Shown: in pieces, positions 1-10,640 of the stretch
Numbering within the stretch: the first letter of the stretch is position 1
Layout: every line of letters begins with the position of its first letter
Assembly: GCA_015501605.1 (NCBI GenBank)
Contig: JADNRZ010000015.1
Span: 1,054,001-1,118,000, forward strand
Source of the DNA: Panaeolus papilionaceus
Taxonomy: Eukaryota > Basidiomycota > Agaricomycetes > Agaricales
DNA length: 64,000 nucleotides
Direction: 5' to 3'
Notes under the pieces: generated by a model
Databases searched by the model: none
The model's input: only the letters and a program-made list of their open reading frames with translations
Told to the model about the DNA's origin: nothing
Program-made: the position numbers and the translations under genes

Positions 1-428
1 GGTGGCGAGTCATGATGTTGAGGTTGGGAAGTGGACGGCTGGGTCTGCGCTTGGTGCAGGGGATGTGGAGGGTGCTGTTGGTGATTGGACGTGAGTTGAT
101 CGCTGTCTGATTTATCCCTCCCCGATACCGACATCTGATATCCCTCGCAGTCGTCTTTCCCATTTCCTCGCCCACATCTTCCATCTCGCCCACCCCTACC
201 TCCCTCCCTCGCCCGCCCCAATGACGACACTCAAATAAAGTCTACACTTTGACCCCGATCCAAGCCGGGTCTCAGCCTGTGCCGTCTCAGCAAAATTCTT
301 GATAAATAGTTCTTCGCTCTCGATGAACTTCTAGGCAAAGAAAACTTGAGAGTGGTGGTGGAACTGCTGAGATCCGGGCAACAAGGCCGATTTGTGGAAG
401 CGATGAGGGAAAACGATGGCCTCTTAAC
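1..428 (+). pseudogene. P58IPK-like TPR gene fragment (P58-A1), cut by window edge
   Basis: The left window edge truncates this copy. Bases 1-90 read in frame 2 as a TPR stretch ending GDVEGAVGDW. A 60-nt intron follows (91-150, GTGAGT...CGCAG). The next exon opens with RLSHFLAHIFHLAHPYLPPS, matching the middle TPRs of ER DnaJ/P58IPK proteins (the 'LKQSLHFDPDSKPC' region). An in-frame TAA at 236-238 stands where other copies have CAG, and a frameshift near 262 follows, so the copy is dead. Downstream FFALDELLGKE and VVVELL are recognisable in another frame. The family is an ER-lumen Hsp70 co-chaperone. Assignment rests on similarity to the better copies at 48192 and 53889. Confidence 0.7.
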
Positions 429-830
429 GTGACGGGAGAAGGGAAGGAGAGGCTCTCCCGCTCGTCCCTGAGGCGCTACTCAAATCCCCAATATCATCCT
501 CGGCGACTGCAACACCACCATATATGCGTCTCCTCGCTGTCACACCCTTCCTCTCTGTCCTCTTCCCCATCCCACTATCGCCCTCACCCGTACCCTGCTT
601 CAAGCAAACATCCACCATTGCTGTTCGCATACTCTTCATTCTCTCTCCGCCCCGACTCTCCTACCCCTCCTACTTCTCCTCTCGGTGACGAGGATGCCGA
701 TAATGCAACAATGACCAACGACGCTGGTGACGTGGCACCTGTGCGGCCGTTATCTTTTCCTGTAGAATCTGTGGTGACTCCCATTGAGCTCGCCATTGCC
801 CCTCCCATGGTGGTGTCAGGTACTCGTTGA
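429..830 (+). other. 133-codon open linker ORF between P58-A1 and X module
   Basis: A continuous reading frame runs from the P58 piece TGEGKERLSRSSLRRYS, through a Ser/Pro/His-rich stretch, into GDEDADNATMTNDAGDVAPV and VESVVTPIELAIAPPMVV. The last part is the start of the X module and ends at a GTACGT donor-like site at 835. Other copies of this junction change frame, so I cannot say whether the ORF is meaningful. It may be a remnant of the poorly conserved centre of the P58-like protein. No known domain was recognised. Confidence 0.35.
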
Positions 831-1790
831 TCAGGTACGTTCTCCTACTATTTTTATTAATGTGTATTCTGAATTTGAACACTTAGCAACGTCTAAATCT
901 TGAAATTTTATAGGAACCAACATGGTTGAAAGCAGCGGTCTGTAGGATACGAGAATGGCGGACGGAGAACTAAGGGTCTCATTCTGCAAATTGGTATGAA
1001 GCACGCCTCAATTCTGCGGCATCTCCAGTCTGACGCATGTATTTCTGGTTAGCAACGTCCCAACCCCCTGTGTCGGGCACCTGTAAATTTGAATACACCT
1101 TTGCAACGCCCCAATGGTGCATTCACTTTGGACAAAGAGGCCAGTTCTCAAGGTACGGACTTCAAATCTCGACTCACACATATACCTATTGCTCATACTA
1201 TTTTACACAGGATTTGACAACGGTGCAACGTCCCGCTGAGCTTGGATTATGGGTTAGAACACAAGATTACCGTTGTACCCGTCGTTGAGTCTGAGGCCTT
1301 TGGACGCACCCCACATGAAAGACGTTGCAACCTATCTGGCGCCGACTCAACAACGTCTCCTCTCCATACCTCCCCAACACCCTCTTCTGCGACATCTCAC
1401 CTGATTTTTTTTATGACCGTGGATGAAGAATAGTGGGCCAACTGCATCAATCGCTGACGTGGCCTGGATCCATCGTACCACTGAGTTACTTCCTGACGTG
1501 ACGATAAGGAGAATAAATGACCAGTATGTAGATGGAGGACGTCATCATTCGGTATGTCAAGTGTAATTTCTTCTTGTATCGCAGCACTCATGCTCTTTTA
1601 TCCAGCTCTCCTTCATCGTTGTCCTGAGTGTACCTCCCTCCCTCTATTACCAAAATTTCTCACTTCCGGTTCTTCAACACCCAAACATTCAAGCATGAAT
1701 CTCCCGCCCGTCACACCCTTCTACTTCGTCCTCTCCTCTCACTCTATCACCCTCATTTGTACTCTATAGGACGCCTTACTCCTTAAACTG
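831..1790 (+). other. X module, copy 1 (unrecognised intron-containing segment)
   Basis: First of about 14 copies of a segment lying between P58 pieces. Shared landmarks in order: a GTACG donor after ...VVSGT; a short exon-like block with 'ESGGLGYENG...' spelling in better copies; a second intron ending TTTCTGGTTAG near 1051; the phrase TFATPQWCIHFGQRG; an intron ending ACACAG near 1210; PAELGLWVRTQDYRC; and a terminal block followed by GTATGTCA near 1551. No frame stays open across copies and no family is recognised. The regular GT...AG spacing suggests a decayed multi-exon gene rather than a simple spacer. Confidence 0.4.
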
Positions 1791-2571
1791 GTCCTACTCT
1801 CCATCAAACACAAACACGCCACCGCTTATTTCTCCATGCAGCAACACTCTTCCACACTCGATAATTTCTAAAAAAAAAAATTATCGCTCACCTTCAACGC
1901 CGGACTTTGGGGAGGAGTAAGTCGGAAAGGGATCGGAGAATATGCACCTGTGGAATGCATGCGGGGACAGTGTGAGCCAAACGTTGGTTGCTAGGTGCGC
2001 AAGGGTATGTTGTTTGATTCTTTCGCGATCCTTGTTTGTATTTTTGTATCTAATCCTCTTTTTTTTCTGGTATATCTGCAGACGCCTCTCTCATTTCGTC
2101 TTCCTCACCCTCAACTTCCTTGTCGCTCGCTTCTGCCTCCCGCCCTCGTCATCCCGCTCGCGACACTCATGCAGCGCCTCCACCTTGAACATCGACCCCA
2201 ACTCTGCTTGACTTGGCATCCTCTCGTTAAAGCATTCGAAAAATCGCTTCCTGAGATCTAAGCCAAAGAGGATCCGAGAGCTGTGGTTGAGCGACGTACG
2301 GGTCCACTGCTCAATCTGCAGGCGCTCCTCAAGTCGCCTTCATCACCATCTATACCACAGCCACCTGCACAACAACGACCATGCACGAGAAACCTTGCAA
2401 GGTCGCTTGCTAGTAGATAAGTGGTATGGGGAAGCGTCGGCATTGGAAGGTTGCAGGGAGGATGTGGTGGATCTCGTCGGGCGCGATGGAGGACTGTTGA
2501 AAAAGGAAGAACGGGAAGAAGCAGTCACGATCCTCGGAAAAGCATTTGAAGCATCCGGACGGAAGGTATAA
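1791..2571 (+). pseudogene. P58IPK-like C-terminal fragment (P58-B1)
   Basis: B-type copy. It starts with TPR-like KHATAYFSMQQHSSTLDN interrupted by a poly-A tract near 1870, then jumps to LWNACGDSVSQTLVARC. The A-type middle block (LALYVKTKGKYKEAEELEGD) is missing. Intron 2005-2091 (GTATGT...CTGCAG). Then LATLMQRLHLEHRPQLCL, a stop at the end of KSLPEI, and in a shifted frame HARETLQGRLLVDKWYGEAS and LVGRDGGLLKKEEREEAVTI, ending KAFEASGRKV. This last part matches the final TPR of P58IPK proteins, just before where the J domain should begin; none follows. Several frames are needed, so it is a pseudogene. Confidence 0.7.
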
Positions 2572-2982
2572 CGAAAGATGAGGAGGGGGATTGGGGTGGG
2601 GACGGGACGGGGATATATTGTGTTCATCTGTGTCTGTGTTAGTGTGATGATGTATAGGATTGAGCGACAGGGAACGATACTGAGTGCTCATCGATGTACA
2701 TTATTTGTCAAATTGAATCTTGATCGTGATATTTTGCTATCAAAATTATTTTCTGGATCATGTTCGAAATGAGCAAGCCGCGATTGGAAGCTTAAGTCGT
2801 TGACACTGTACAGGCTCACTATAACGAGGCGTCGTTTGTGTAGAAATGTTGGTATTTGGTATCAAATTTTGCATTCTGTTCTTGCTTTTACATTTCTTGT
2901 TTAATATTCCTTTGATTTAATAGCGGTTATGATGTTGTCTCACGAGGCGTCAAGGCACTGAATTAGTGGTGTGTATACTTGC
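2572..2982 (+). other. Conserved spacer upstream of GTPase gene G1
   Basis: About 0.4-0.5 kb found with little change before every full or partial G copy. Shared blocks include GATTGGAAGCTTAAGTCGTTG-like text near 2782, TTGTTTAATATTCC near 2898, and a GAGGCGTCAAGGCACTG block near 2945. No ORF of note. It is probably the promoter-proximal region of G1 plus the dead end of P58-B1. Confidence 0.5.
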
Positions 2983-2990
2983 TATTTATA
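2983..2990 (+). promoter_or_regulatory. TATA-like box of G1
   Basis: TATTTATA lies 101 bp before the G1 ATG. The same box sits at 23455, 42355 and 56705 before the other full copies at nearly the same distance, and at 31363 before a fragment. At 17395 it has decayed to TATTGATA. Position and conservation support a core promoter; no transcript data. Confidence 0.5.
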
Positions 2991-3090
2991 CGAGCCCTTA
3001 GTAAGGAAACTGTGACACGCGGACGCCGCCTGGAAGATATCTGCTCCGTATCTCTTACCATCATCTCTCGTCGTATTCACTGGATTCACA

Positions 3091-4701
3091 ATGTCGACCA
3101 ACACTCATGAGTATGAAGATATCCAAGTGAATGGTCCCATAAGTATCATTCCTATCATTCCCAAACAAATGAAAGGGGAAAATGTATGGCTTTACATGTG
3201 CGTACTATTCAACAAATTTATCCTGCCTTGATATCACTGCTTAGACGGCTGCTTCTCTAGTCTAATGGGTCCCACCGGTTCAGGGAAAAGCTCTGTAAGG
3301 CTCAATTTTTGTGTTATGTTTCGACTCAACATTTAGAAGGGGTCCTGACTCCTTGCTGCAGTTCATTGAGTCATTGGCACCAGATCAGCACCTGGATATA
3401 TCCAAGGATTCACTTGAAAGTGTGACGCAAGAAGTCAACTGCTATCAAGTTGTCAATCTGGGCCGCAAACCTGTGTATTCTGACAGATTGTTTGTACTGA
3501 TGGATACCCCTGGGTTTCTTGACCCAAGGCTGTCAGAGGGCCGGATAATGAGAATGGTCACAGAAAGTCTCAATGCATTTCGGTGTGTGATCACATCATT
3601 TGATAACAGAGCAGATGTGGTGAACCTGTATTGAATGTTGTTTTCTGCCAGTCAATTTTCTAGTTACACTACTGTGTACATCTTCTATTTTCAACCCATC
3701 ACTGATATCCGAATTGGTGGCTCAAAACGGGATGCAGTCAAGATTCTGCAAGAATATGTCCACCAATATGAGGCTGCATATATCTCTGTAATAACAACAA
3801 TGTGGAATCGACTATCAACCCCCAAGCAGCTTGAAGATGCTGCCTACCGCTTTGACACCTTGAAAGAAGAAATATATGCAGTCAGTAGCTTATATTTTGT
3901 CCTGTCAATGATGTCATTTACCAGTTCAAATTTTATTAGAGATCTGGTTGGCTTGACATCACAGTCACCAAGTTTGATACCTCTCAAGCTTCTGCTCTGT
4001 CATTGCTAGATAGATCATACTATGGATGGCAGGAGAACCCAAACAATGCCAACAAAGTCATAGACCCACACTATCAATCCCACCTCTGTGACAACCTGCT
4101 TGGACGAATTACCAACACCCTCCAAAAACTGCAACTTCTTGCAGAGGACAAACAGCATGCCACCTGTCCTGGAAGTGAAGATCATCATCTTCTGGAGGTT
4201 GTGCTCAGGGATGAGAAGGTGACATTATCATCACTTCAGTCTTTTTTGGATGACCTTGTGACCCTTGAGGGCAATGATCCATCTGAGCCCTGGGATGATG
4301 CATCAATCTTCCATATTGATATCTCAGAGTTTCCAGACCTTGCCAGTGATGATATTAGTCCATTGGGGATTGTGGCACTGCAGTGCCTGCTGGACACTCT
4401 CTATGATCAAGACCCAGATGCTTGCTCATCTCCTTGGCTGCTGTGTCAAGCTTCACCCCTTGCATCATCATGTCCCCTTCCTGAGGACGCCCTGCTGCAA
4501 CCCATAGTCACTTCATATATCCCTCCCAACCATGATCCTGCACTATTGTTGCCTTCACAAGTTCCAGGCTTGGACCAACTCAGTATCACACCTGTGCCCA
4601 TCCTATCTGCCCCTCATGGACAACCACCCTCACCAGATGCATCATGCTTTGCACCTATTATTGCTGCCTTTAAGAGGCAATTCAATCCCACCTGGAGGTA
4701 G
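3091..4701 (+). CDS. AIG1-like P-loop GTPase G1, five exons, 446 aa, intact
   Basis: Exons 3091-3197, 3261-3294, 3362-3582, 3664-3880 and 3940-4701 join into one open frame of 447 codons, TAG included. Introns are 59-81 nt with GTGCGT, GTAAGG, GTGTGT and GTCAGT donors. Motifs: Walker A/G1 GPTGSGKSS (residues 39-47, spanning exon 2), G3 DTPGF (95-99), YFQPITDIRIGG (129-140, equivalent to the 'Y.HRISD.R' motif of fungal G-domain proteins), and TTMW (165-168) in the G4 position. A helical segment follows (about 200-300), then a Pro/Ser-rich tail. No signal peptide or membrane segment is seen, so it is probably cytosolic. Exon 5 is 123 nt longer than in G2 and G3 (an acidic insert around LEGNDPSEPWDD plus a longer tail). 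The start is the first ATG after the TATA box and is shared by all copies. Substrate and partners are unknown. Confidence 0.85.
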
Positions 4702-5893
4702 ATATCAGGGGTTATGTATGGTAGTTGATGAACCCATTCAGTTAACCTCCATACTTTTCTCTTTTTTTTTTCCATGTTTTTTACTTTACTTCTTTTTGGA
4801 TTCACGTCTCTGTATTGTCTGTACTTTGGCTTGTGTTATGCTATATCTTTTCTTTCCATCTTATCTTGCTACTATCTTATCGCTGTGTACTATCATCTCT
4901 CTTTGTACTTGTAGTTTGTCTTATCTTTTCTTATCTTTTCTCTTCTCACCCCACTTCCATTCCTGCTGTCGCCCCACATCTATCTCCTATCTATGACTCC
5001 TTCTCTGACTCATCTTTCTCATGCTTATGACTCAACATTACTTCTTTCTCTCACCATCACTCCATTCTGACTCATGGACTTCACACTTTATCTACACTGC
5101 CTCATATATGCATAGCCACTGTAGATACTTATATAAGCCAGTAGTTTATACCCTTTGTTCTTTAGCTAGTTCTTTAACTACAATAGAATGATCACTTCTA
5201 CTGGACTTCTTTTACTTGCTCTCTGCTAAGACAATACCATCAAGCAATTCTCAAAGTGGCATTCTTAGTTAGATTCCCTTGAACTCAATGTAACATGCCA
5301 ATCAACCCTGACTTCACTTTTGACCCTTGTTCTTGTTGACTCTACGGCCAGACTTGTACATGCCGAACAAGTCAACTGTAACAGCTTGTGGTTGGTTCCT
5401 TGATTAAAGTGTTTATCACCCATTTGCCACTTTGTACGTTGTTGTTATCTCCTTCATATTGTGTTTGTTTTCTTTAGTTTTAGCTATAAGTTGTACTTAG
5501 TCTTCAACTTCATTTCTTGCCCTGGCCCTATTATATTGCATCCTTTCGTTGTCATCCAATCAGTGTGTGCAGATTCCTTTGTGTGTGGCTTTGTCCATCC
5601 TGCAGCTTTCAATCTTTGTCATTCCTCCCATTCCCTTTACTAACAAACTGACATTATGCATGTCAAGTTGTGCATCCCTTTCATTTAGCATTTGATTCAC
5701 CATTGACATTCACTACATTGCCAGCTGCTCACATCTGATTTGTCTATCTGCACTGTGCCAGTGCAGATGGCATCATTTTTATTGTCCCTCACATCTCTAG
5801 CATTGCTTGTGTTAGATACACCTTTTGTTGTTACTCCCCCATCTCCAGTGTCAATAATCACTCTATTCATCTACTTCAAACATTATTTTGGAG
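4702..5893. other. AT-rich non-coding spacer after G1
   Basis: Pyrimidine-rich, no credible gene; ORFs here are Leu/Ser/Phe-rich low-complexity shadows. Bases from about 5400 to 5880 align by eye to the spacers after G2 and G3 (common block ATAAGTTGTACTTAGTC). Roughly 4760-5400 has no counterpart there and contains TATATAA near 5129, so it may be a copy-specific insertion or old LTR-like piece. I could not find its ends. Confidence 0.4.
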
Positions 5894-5919
5894 CGATCTG
5901 TGTGCATGCACACAGATCG
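5894..5919. repeat. 26-bp perfect palindrome
   Basis: CGATCTGTGTGCA (5894-5906) is followed without a gap by its exact reverse complement (5907-5919). It sits at the left edge of a stretch that is absent from the equivalent spacers of units 2 and 3. Confidence 0.8.
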
Positions 5920-7545
5920 ACCTTCTTGGTCACATGAGCAAGTCAACCCTTGACAACTCGGTCTACTTCCCTCCCTCATACCTTCATTAGTTTTACTTCG
6001 CCTTGCTCTCTAGTCAGCACAACAACTTGTCGCTCAGCTCAGTATTTTTTTTATTCTCTTTCTTTTTCCCACCCACCCTCTCCTCATACCCTCAATATCC
6101 GACAATGAGGCGGACTGCAAGGTCTGCTCATCTAAGGATAAGAAACGAGGTAGCATATAGGGAACCGCCTACCCTCTCCTGTATTTAGCCTAATCACAAT
6201 ATATCCTTTCTTGTCAAGGAATCTCTCATCTTTATCAATGGGCTTGCAAGTTTTCTCTCTCTTCCAAATCTTTTACCACTGCCACAATCCTGCAGTGGTG
6301 TTAGCTTAATTGTGCTTGTTCACTCCCTTGACTCGTTTTTGTGTCCCTCCCTCCTACTCCCTTCTCTAGTGTTGGCATTGGCTCGTTGGATTGGCTCTGA
6401 CAGTCCAATGTTTGCCCCCAGCGCTCAGGTTTTGGCGTGTTGTCCTCGCCTTCACACTGAGGTCTGAGGTTCTTCCTCAACCTTCCGATGTCTCTTTTGC
6501 GTGAGTTTCACGTGTCAGGTCTCTGGGAACCCTCGATTTGACCTACCCCTGGGTAGTTGTCTCGTGCAGTCGCCACTTGACTCTCTTGCAATTCGAGTTT
6601 CTCGTTGCAACCAGTCAAGGCCTCGCAACCTAACACATTTGTAATCTGATGATGTTAGTAATATCTCTGAAATACTGATATCCTGATTTCAAGAAGCGAG
6701 CTCTCCTGCAAGCACCCATCTCGGGTTCCCATAGCACACTTGTAACGCTTATTCTCATCTTTACATTGAAAACACATAATCACAGTTGCCTGTGACCAAT
6801 CTCCAGAACACCATACAGCTTCAGAAGTGTGGATTCAACCCCTCCATCTATGCAATTCCCGATAGGTATGTTGTCAACTTTCTGAATTCTCTACTGAGGT
6901 TCACAGCTGGATCCTCTTCTTTCAGCTGTTACCTTTGATCTTCGTTTTGATCATGATTCGTGATATTTGACCTTGTCATTTCATTTTCTCAATATTCTTC
7001 CCTTTTCCCCATTCTCTCCTAATTTTGTGACCCACTATTGACTGCCACGTATGATCGTTTCATCCCTTTCTTTCCTTTCCTCTCATTTCACATTTTCTCT
7101 CTGTAACTGTTTCACCTCCTTTCTGTGCACCTTCTAGTATGCACTAGAGTACCTGCATTCTGTGCTGGTGTCTGCATGATAAATTGCAAAGAGAATTCTA
7201 GTCTCCCAAGTGTATCTCAAAGTTCTTCTTAGTTCTGTTGTCAAGAAGATCCTCTGCTGAGCGAAATCTATGAACAAAGTTACCCTCCTGCCTACACAAC
7301 AACTCCAAATCTTTTGAAAACCTGTCATTCATTCACACTTCCATACATGGTTCTGCTGTCACTGGTGAGACATGGTAGTCTAGGGGTTAGAGAGCAGATG
7401 GATGTCGGGGCGCATCCTCCTCCGTCCATTGGCTCTCGACCTGGGAAGTGGTGCAGTGGTCTCCGGGCCATTGCCCTCTTTCCATCCCCAGAACTTAGCC
7501 TCTAGGCTACCTACATCCTCTGGTGACGAGCGACCAAAGACACAA
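5920..7545. other. Copy-specific insertion-like DNA (about 1.6 kb)
   Basis: Sequence on both sides (to about 5880 and from about 7548, TTTCATTGTTGCACACTCCTGAG) aligns with the spacers at 26400-26470 and 44630-44690, but this interval has no partner there. No long ORF, transposase or reverse-transcriptase motif is seen. It includes an 8-bp hairpin (6275-6282 with 6292-6299) and the inverted pair at 7376-7512. It may be a non-autonomous or decayed mobile element. Confidence 0.45.
7376..7512. repeat. Inverted pair of tRNA A-box-like sequences (SINE-like?)
   Basis: GTAGTCTAGGGGTTAGAG at 7376 is mirrored by the reverse complement of 7496-7512 (GTAGCCTAGAGGCTAAG). Read on the minus strand from 7512, the A-box-like TAGCCTAGAGG is followed about 65 nt later by a B-box-like GGTCGAGAGCC. 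This spacing is what a tRNA-derived SINE head would show. No full cloverleaf could be folded by eye. Confidence 0.3.
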
Positions 7546-7639
7546 GAATTGTGTTTCATTGTTGCACACTCCTGAGTTCCCTTCTAAATTGCCCTGATCA
7601 CTTCAACAATCAAGGATCTAGAAGTCATTTCATTTCATT

Positions 7640-8180
7640 ATTTTGCTCAATCTTTCTTGATTGTTCAATTACCTCAGCCCTCTCTGTGATGTGTATCTTC
7701 TTCATAATTGCATTCGCCAACCACAGTCGTTCTTTAGTTTCACACACTCTTCGCAATCTGTTTTGACTTGCTGTCAGCCCAGTGATGATTATATGCTGAA
7801 TGAAGGCTTATCACTCTCTTGGTGTTGTTAAATGCATTGGAGGTTAGGACCACTCATATATCATTCAAGTGTTTGTTTATTTCAGTCTGTTTTTATTTGT
7901 TTACATGCATGTTCACTGACTTAGGACAGTTGAAACTTATTTCGTTACCATTCAGCTTTCATTTCACATTGGGAGGTAGATGCACGGTCTTCGGGTGACT
8001 GGGACCGCTAGAACGACGAGTTTAAATCACAAAGCTCTCAGCGTTTTTCTGCATCAAACACAATGTCAACATTAATTTACAGTTATTGTTTTCCAAGTCA
8101 ATGAAAAAGTAAAATTATTTACTGCAAACCAGGGCTTCAAATCAAGTGATGTTGATGTCAAAGCCGTACCATGACGTAGT
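7640..8180. other. Second copy-specific stretch before GH92-1
   Basis: Not present at the matching place in units 2 and 3, where the text runs directly from the AACGATCAAGCAC block to the CATGCACATTACAACAG block. It contains GGTCTTCGGGTGACTGGGACC (stem CGGTC/GACCG near 7993-8016) followed by GAGTTTAAATCAC, weakly B-box-like. No gene seen. Confidence 0.3.
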
Positions 8181-8284
8181 ATGCAGTGCACCAGACCAGA
8201 CCTTATATTTATATTACTTTTAATTCACCATGCATACACATCACAACAGATTCGACAGATTTCGAATGCCCAAAAATCTAACTC

Positions 8285-10140
8285 TCACAACTCTCGCAGC
8301 TCATCCCTAACCCCCTCCTCCCCTGCCTCCACCTCCCATCCGTGCTCCCACCTCACCTCACCCCACACCTCCGCCTCCCGACCCATCTCAAACATCACCT
8401 CCCCGCCATCCTTAATCCACTCATGCTTGACGAAGGGCGTCGTTGTTGTTCGTACGTTCATTGTCGACAATTTGATGTATTTCTTCGTTCGTGCACCGAT
8501 AGCTGAGGTGTGTAAGGGGCGCGGCGCGGTGGGGATGGGAGGGTTAGGGATTCGAATTTTGAACAGGGGCTGGTGGATATGAGTGAATGAGTATAAGTAA
8601 GAATGTCTGAAGTAAGAGAACGAAGGAAACGAAGATAGAGAGGGGATGTACGATCCAAAAGGTACTCCCCCGATATGGGGTTGAGAGCGTAAAATCGCAT
8701 AGCGTGAATATATATGAATTACGCGCTCATCTGTCGAGTCTTCGTTATGAGTTGATAATTCATCAAAATACACAGAGAAACTAGGACGCTCACCCTACTC
8801 AACCCCTCCGGTCCATCCCCACACTCACTCCTCACAATCTCTCTAACCCTCTCCTGGGTCGTCCAAGCTGCCCCTGCCATTGCGTACAGATAGGAGATGT
8901 AATGAGAGGGTTCGTTGGTCTGGTCGTTGTGGTCTCCTATCGTACGCGTGATGAGGGTGTGGAATCATAATTAGGTTAATCTGAGAAACGATATGTATCG
9001 ATATGAGAGGTAAAACAGTTGGTTGGCTCGAAGACTGAAAATGAGAATGGGAAACGCAAAGAATAAAATAAACGCACCATCAAAATGCTCATCCAAGGAC
9101 CTCACAAACCCCCATCGATTTATTCCTCACCTCTATGAGCCTAGTCTCATCGTTGAATAGAGTGAAAGGCGACCCAAGCGCGCGCTCGAGTAGGAAACTT
9201 ATCGTTTCGGCGGATCTGTTGAGTTCGCGTGCGAGGACGTAGGCTGCGTAGTCGTCGTCTGGAGGTGGGATGGGGACGTTACAGTAGGCACGTAGGAGGA
9301 GGAGGAGTGTTGGGTTGAAAAAAGCTCACAAGCTCAATCAAATGTCCTCAACGCGCTCTTCGAATGCATGTCATCGGCCCATCCATGGGTCTCATATACC
9401 GAACTACTCCCCACGTCCATGTTTTGTTTTTCGTTCATTGGCCCATAATAGAAAAAGGACATCAATTGCAAAAAAAAACATCGAAAAAGAATAATCGCAA
9501 AGAAAACTCACCTCCTCCCTATCCTCATGCTATCACCTCCCAATCCCTCTCAGGCAGCACCTCGCACCTTCCGCACCGTCCCCACAACACGATGTCCAAA
9601 TCAACAAGTTCATCAAATTTCGAGCCCTTAGTGCCCTTCTCAACGTGTGCTTTCGTCATTTCATGCCAACAGAAAGCCCTTGGTCTTGACGATGTTTGTG
9701 CACATGGAGAGCCATCGAAATATATGCGTGCGCGAATGGGCGGGTGGGGTATGCGATTGGCGGGGTCGGAGGTGGGTTGGGATGATATAGGATGCACTGG
9801 GTGATGGAGGGCGGGGTGTGGAGGGGAAGGCGATAAGCGTCGATTGTACATATGTGTTGAAACAGCAGAAAGGAAAGGCGCACCTGTCGGTAATCCTGCA
9901 ACACGCTCCTTATCATTCTTGGTATATTCTTAGGTGTGAAGAGGATTTGCCAGGCCCATTGAGCACGATAGATGTCCTTTATGAGTATTATATGATCAAT
10001 AGACATGTTAGACGACACGAGATAGGTGGAAGAGAGATTGAAGAAACACCACGCACCTAAGTCGAATACCCCGTACACGACTTCCCTTCGTTCACGTTAT
10101 TATCACCCCCCCGAATTTTAGACCCCATGTCCGTGTTGTT
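8285..10140 (-). pseudogene. GH92 alpha-1,2-mannosidase fragment, copy 1
   Basis: Read on the minus strand from 10140. First NEGKSCTGYST with TAG in place of the expected Trp, then an intron, then DIYRAQWAWQILFTPKNIPR and MIRSVLQDYRQ, then an intron, then a block equivalent to WxxNIVETNIMVGTHADS. Next come KFDELVDLD and PERDWEV, a 'GWVADDVHSES'-type block, LLERA...TLFNDETG, an HIPYLYAMAGAAWTTQE-type block, and finally FYALNPISGEYLL and FVKHEWIKDGGEVMFEM. This order is that of the catalytic (alpha/alpha)6 and C-terminal parts of fungal GH92 exo-mannosidases, which trim alpha-1,2-mannose from N-glycans. Stops, frameshifts and a damaged NEDCGQMSAW motif (NEDSTDERV) make it a pseudogene. The N-terminal beta-sandwich is not seen. 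Confidence 0.8.
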
Positions 10141-10640
10141 CACTAGGGTGATGATCGAATCTTGTCATTCGCCACAGCTTCGAAATCTGTTAGGTCTACA
10201 ATTCAAGAGGATTAACGGTTATGTTTGAAGACAACAGGAAGGAGGGGATGGGTTGAATGCGCTACCTGAAGTTCCCTGACGTCATTTCGATGACGAGGGC
10301 GAGAGACGGACACAGAACCGGTACCATGAGGGTATGTATCCCCATTCTTGAATCTTTCATCATGCTTTGTCGCTTTTTCGTGTATTTTTTCGTCTATTTC
10401 ATGCTTTTCGCATTGCTGTGCATCTTCCGTCTGAATTCAAACAGACTTCGCGCAATGTGGTGCACAAATTGATAACGCACGACTACCTACAAACTGCGAG
10501 TCTATTGGTGTCAGCGTTGAAGTTGACATCCCAGGCAACCCGATGGCATGGGTGAGTAAATTGCCTTATTGAGTTTGAATTCAATGATATCAAATCAAAC
10601 AACGAGACATCACGATCTCCGTTCGTGCACTCATCTACTC
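10141..10640. other. Y module, copy 1 (possible 5' end of GH92 relic)
   Basis: Lies directly upstream, in minus-strand sense, of GH92-1. Plus-strand landmarks: ATGACGTCATTTCGATGACG-like text near 10280, CGCATTGCTGTGCATCTTCCG near 10411, and GTGTCAGCGTTGAAGTTGACATC near 10508 before GTGAGTAA. On the minus strand a Glu/Lys-rich reading (HSNAK, KATKHDER) could be a decayed exon of the same mannosidase gene, but the match is too weak to claim. Related copies lie at 19101, 28541, 37843 and 52500. Confidence 0.3.

Noticed and set aside
3261..3294. P-loop taken as a NACHT/NLR nucleotide-binding domain
   Set aside because: The following DTPGF, the YFQPITDIR motif and the TTMW motif place it with AIG1-like GTPases. 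No Walker B of NACHT type or repeat domain follows.
4532..5030. Leu/Phe/Ser-rich ORFs looking like membrane proteins
   Set aside because: They overlap G1 exon 5 out of frame, then run into pyrimidine-rich DNA. Low-complexity artefacts, not conserved in units 2 and 3.
10257..10555. Phe-rich ORFs in the Y module as a small membrane protein
   Set aside because: Frame is not kept in the copies at 19133 and 37990; the conserved signal is nucleotide blocks, not a protein frame.
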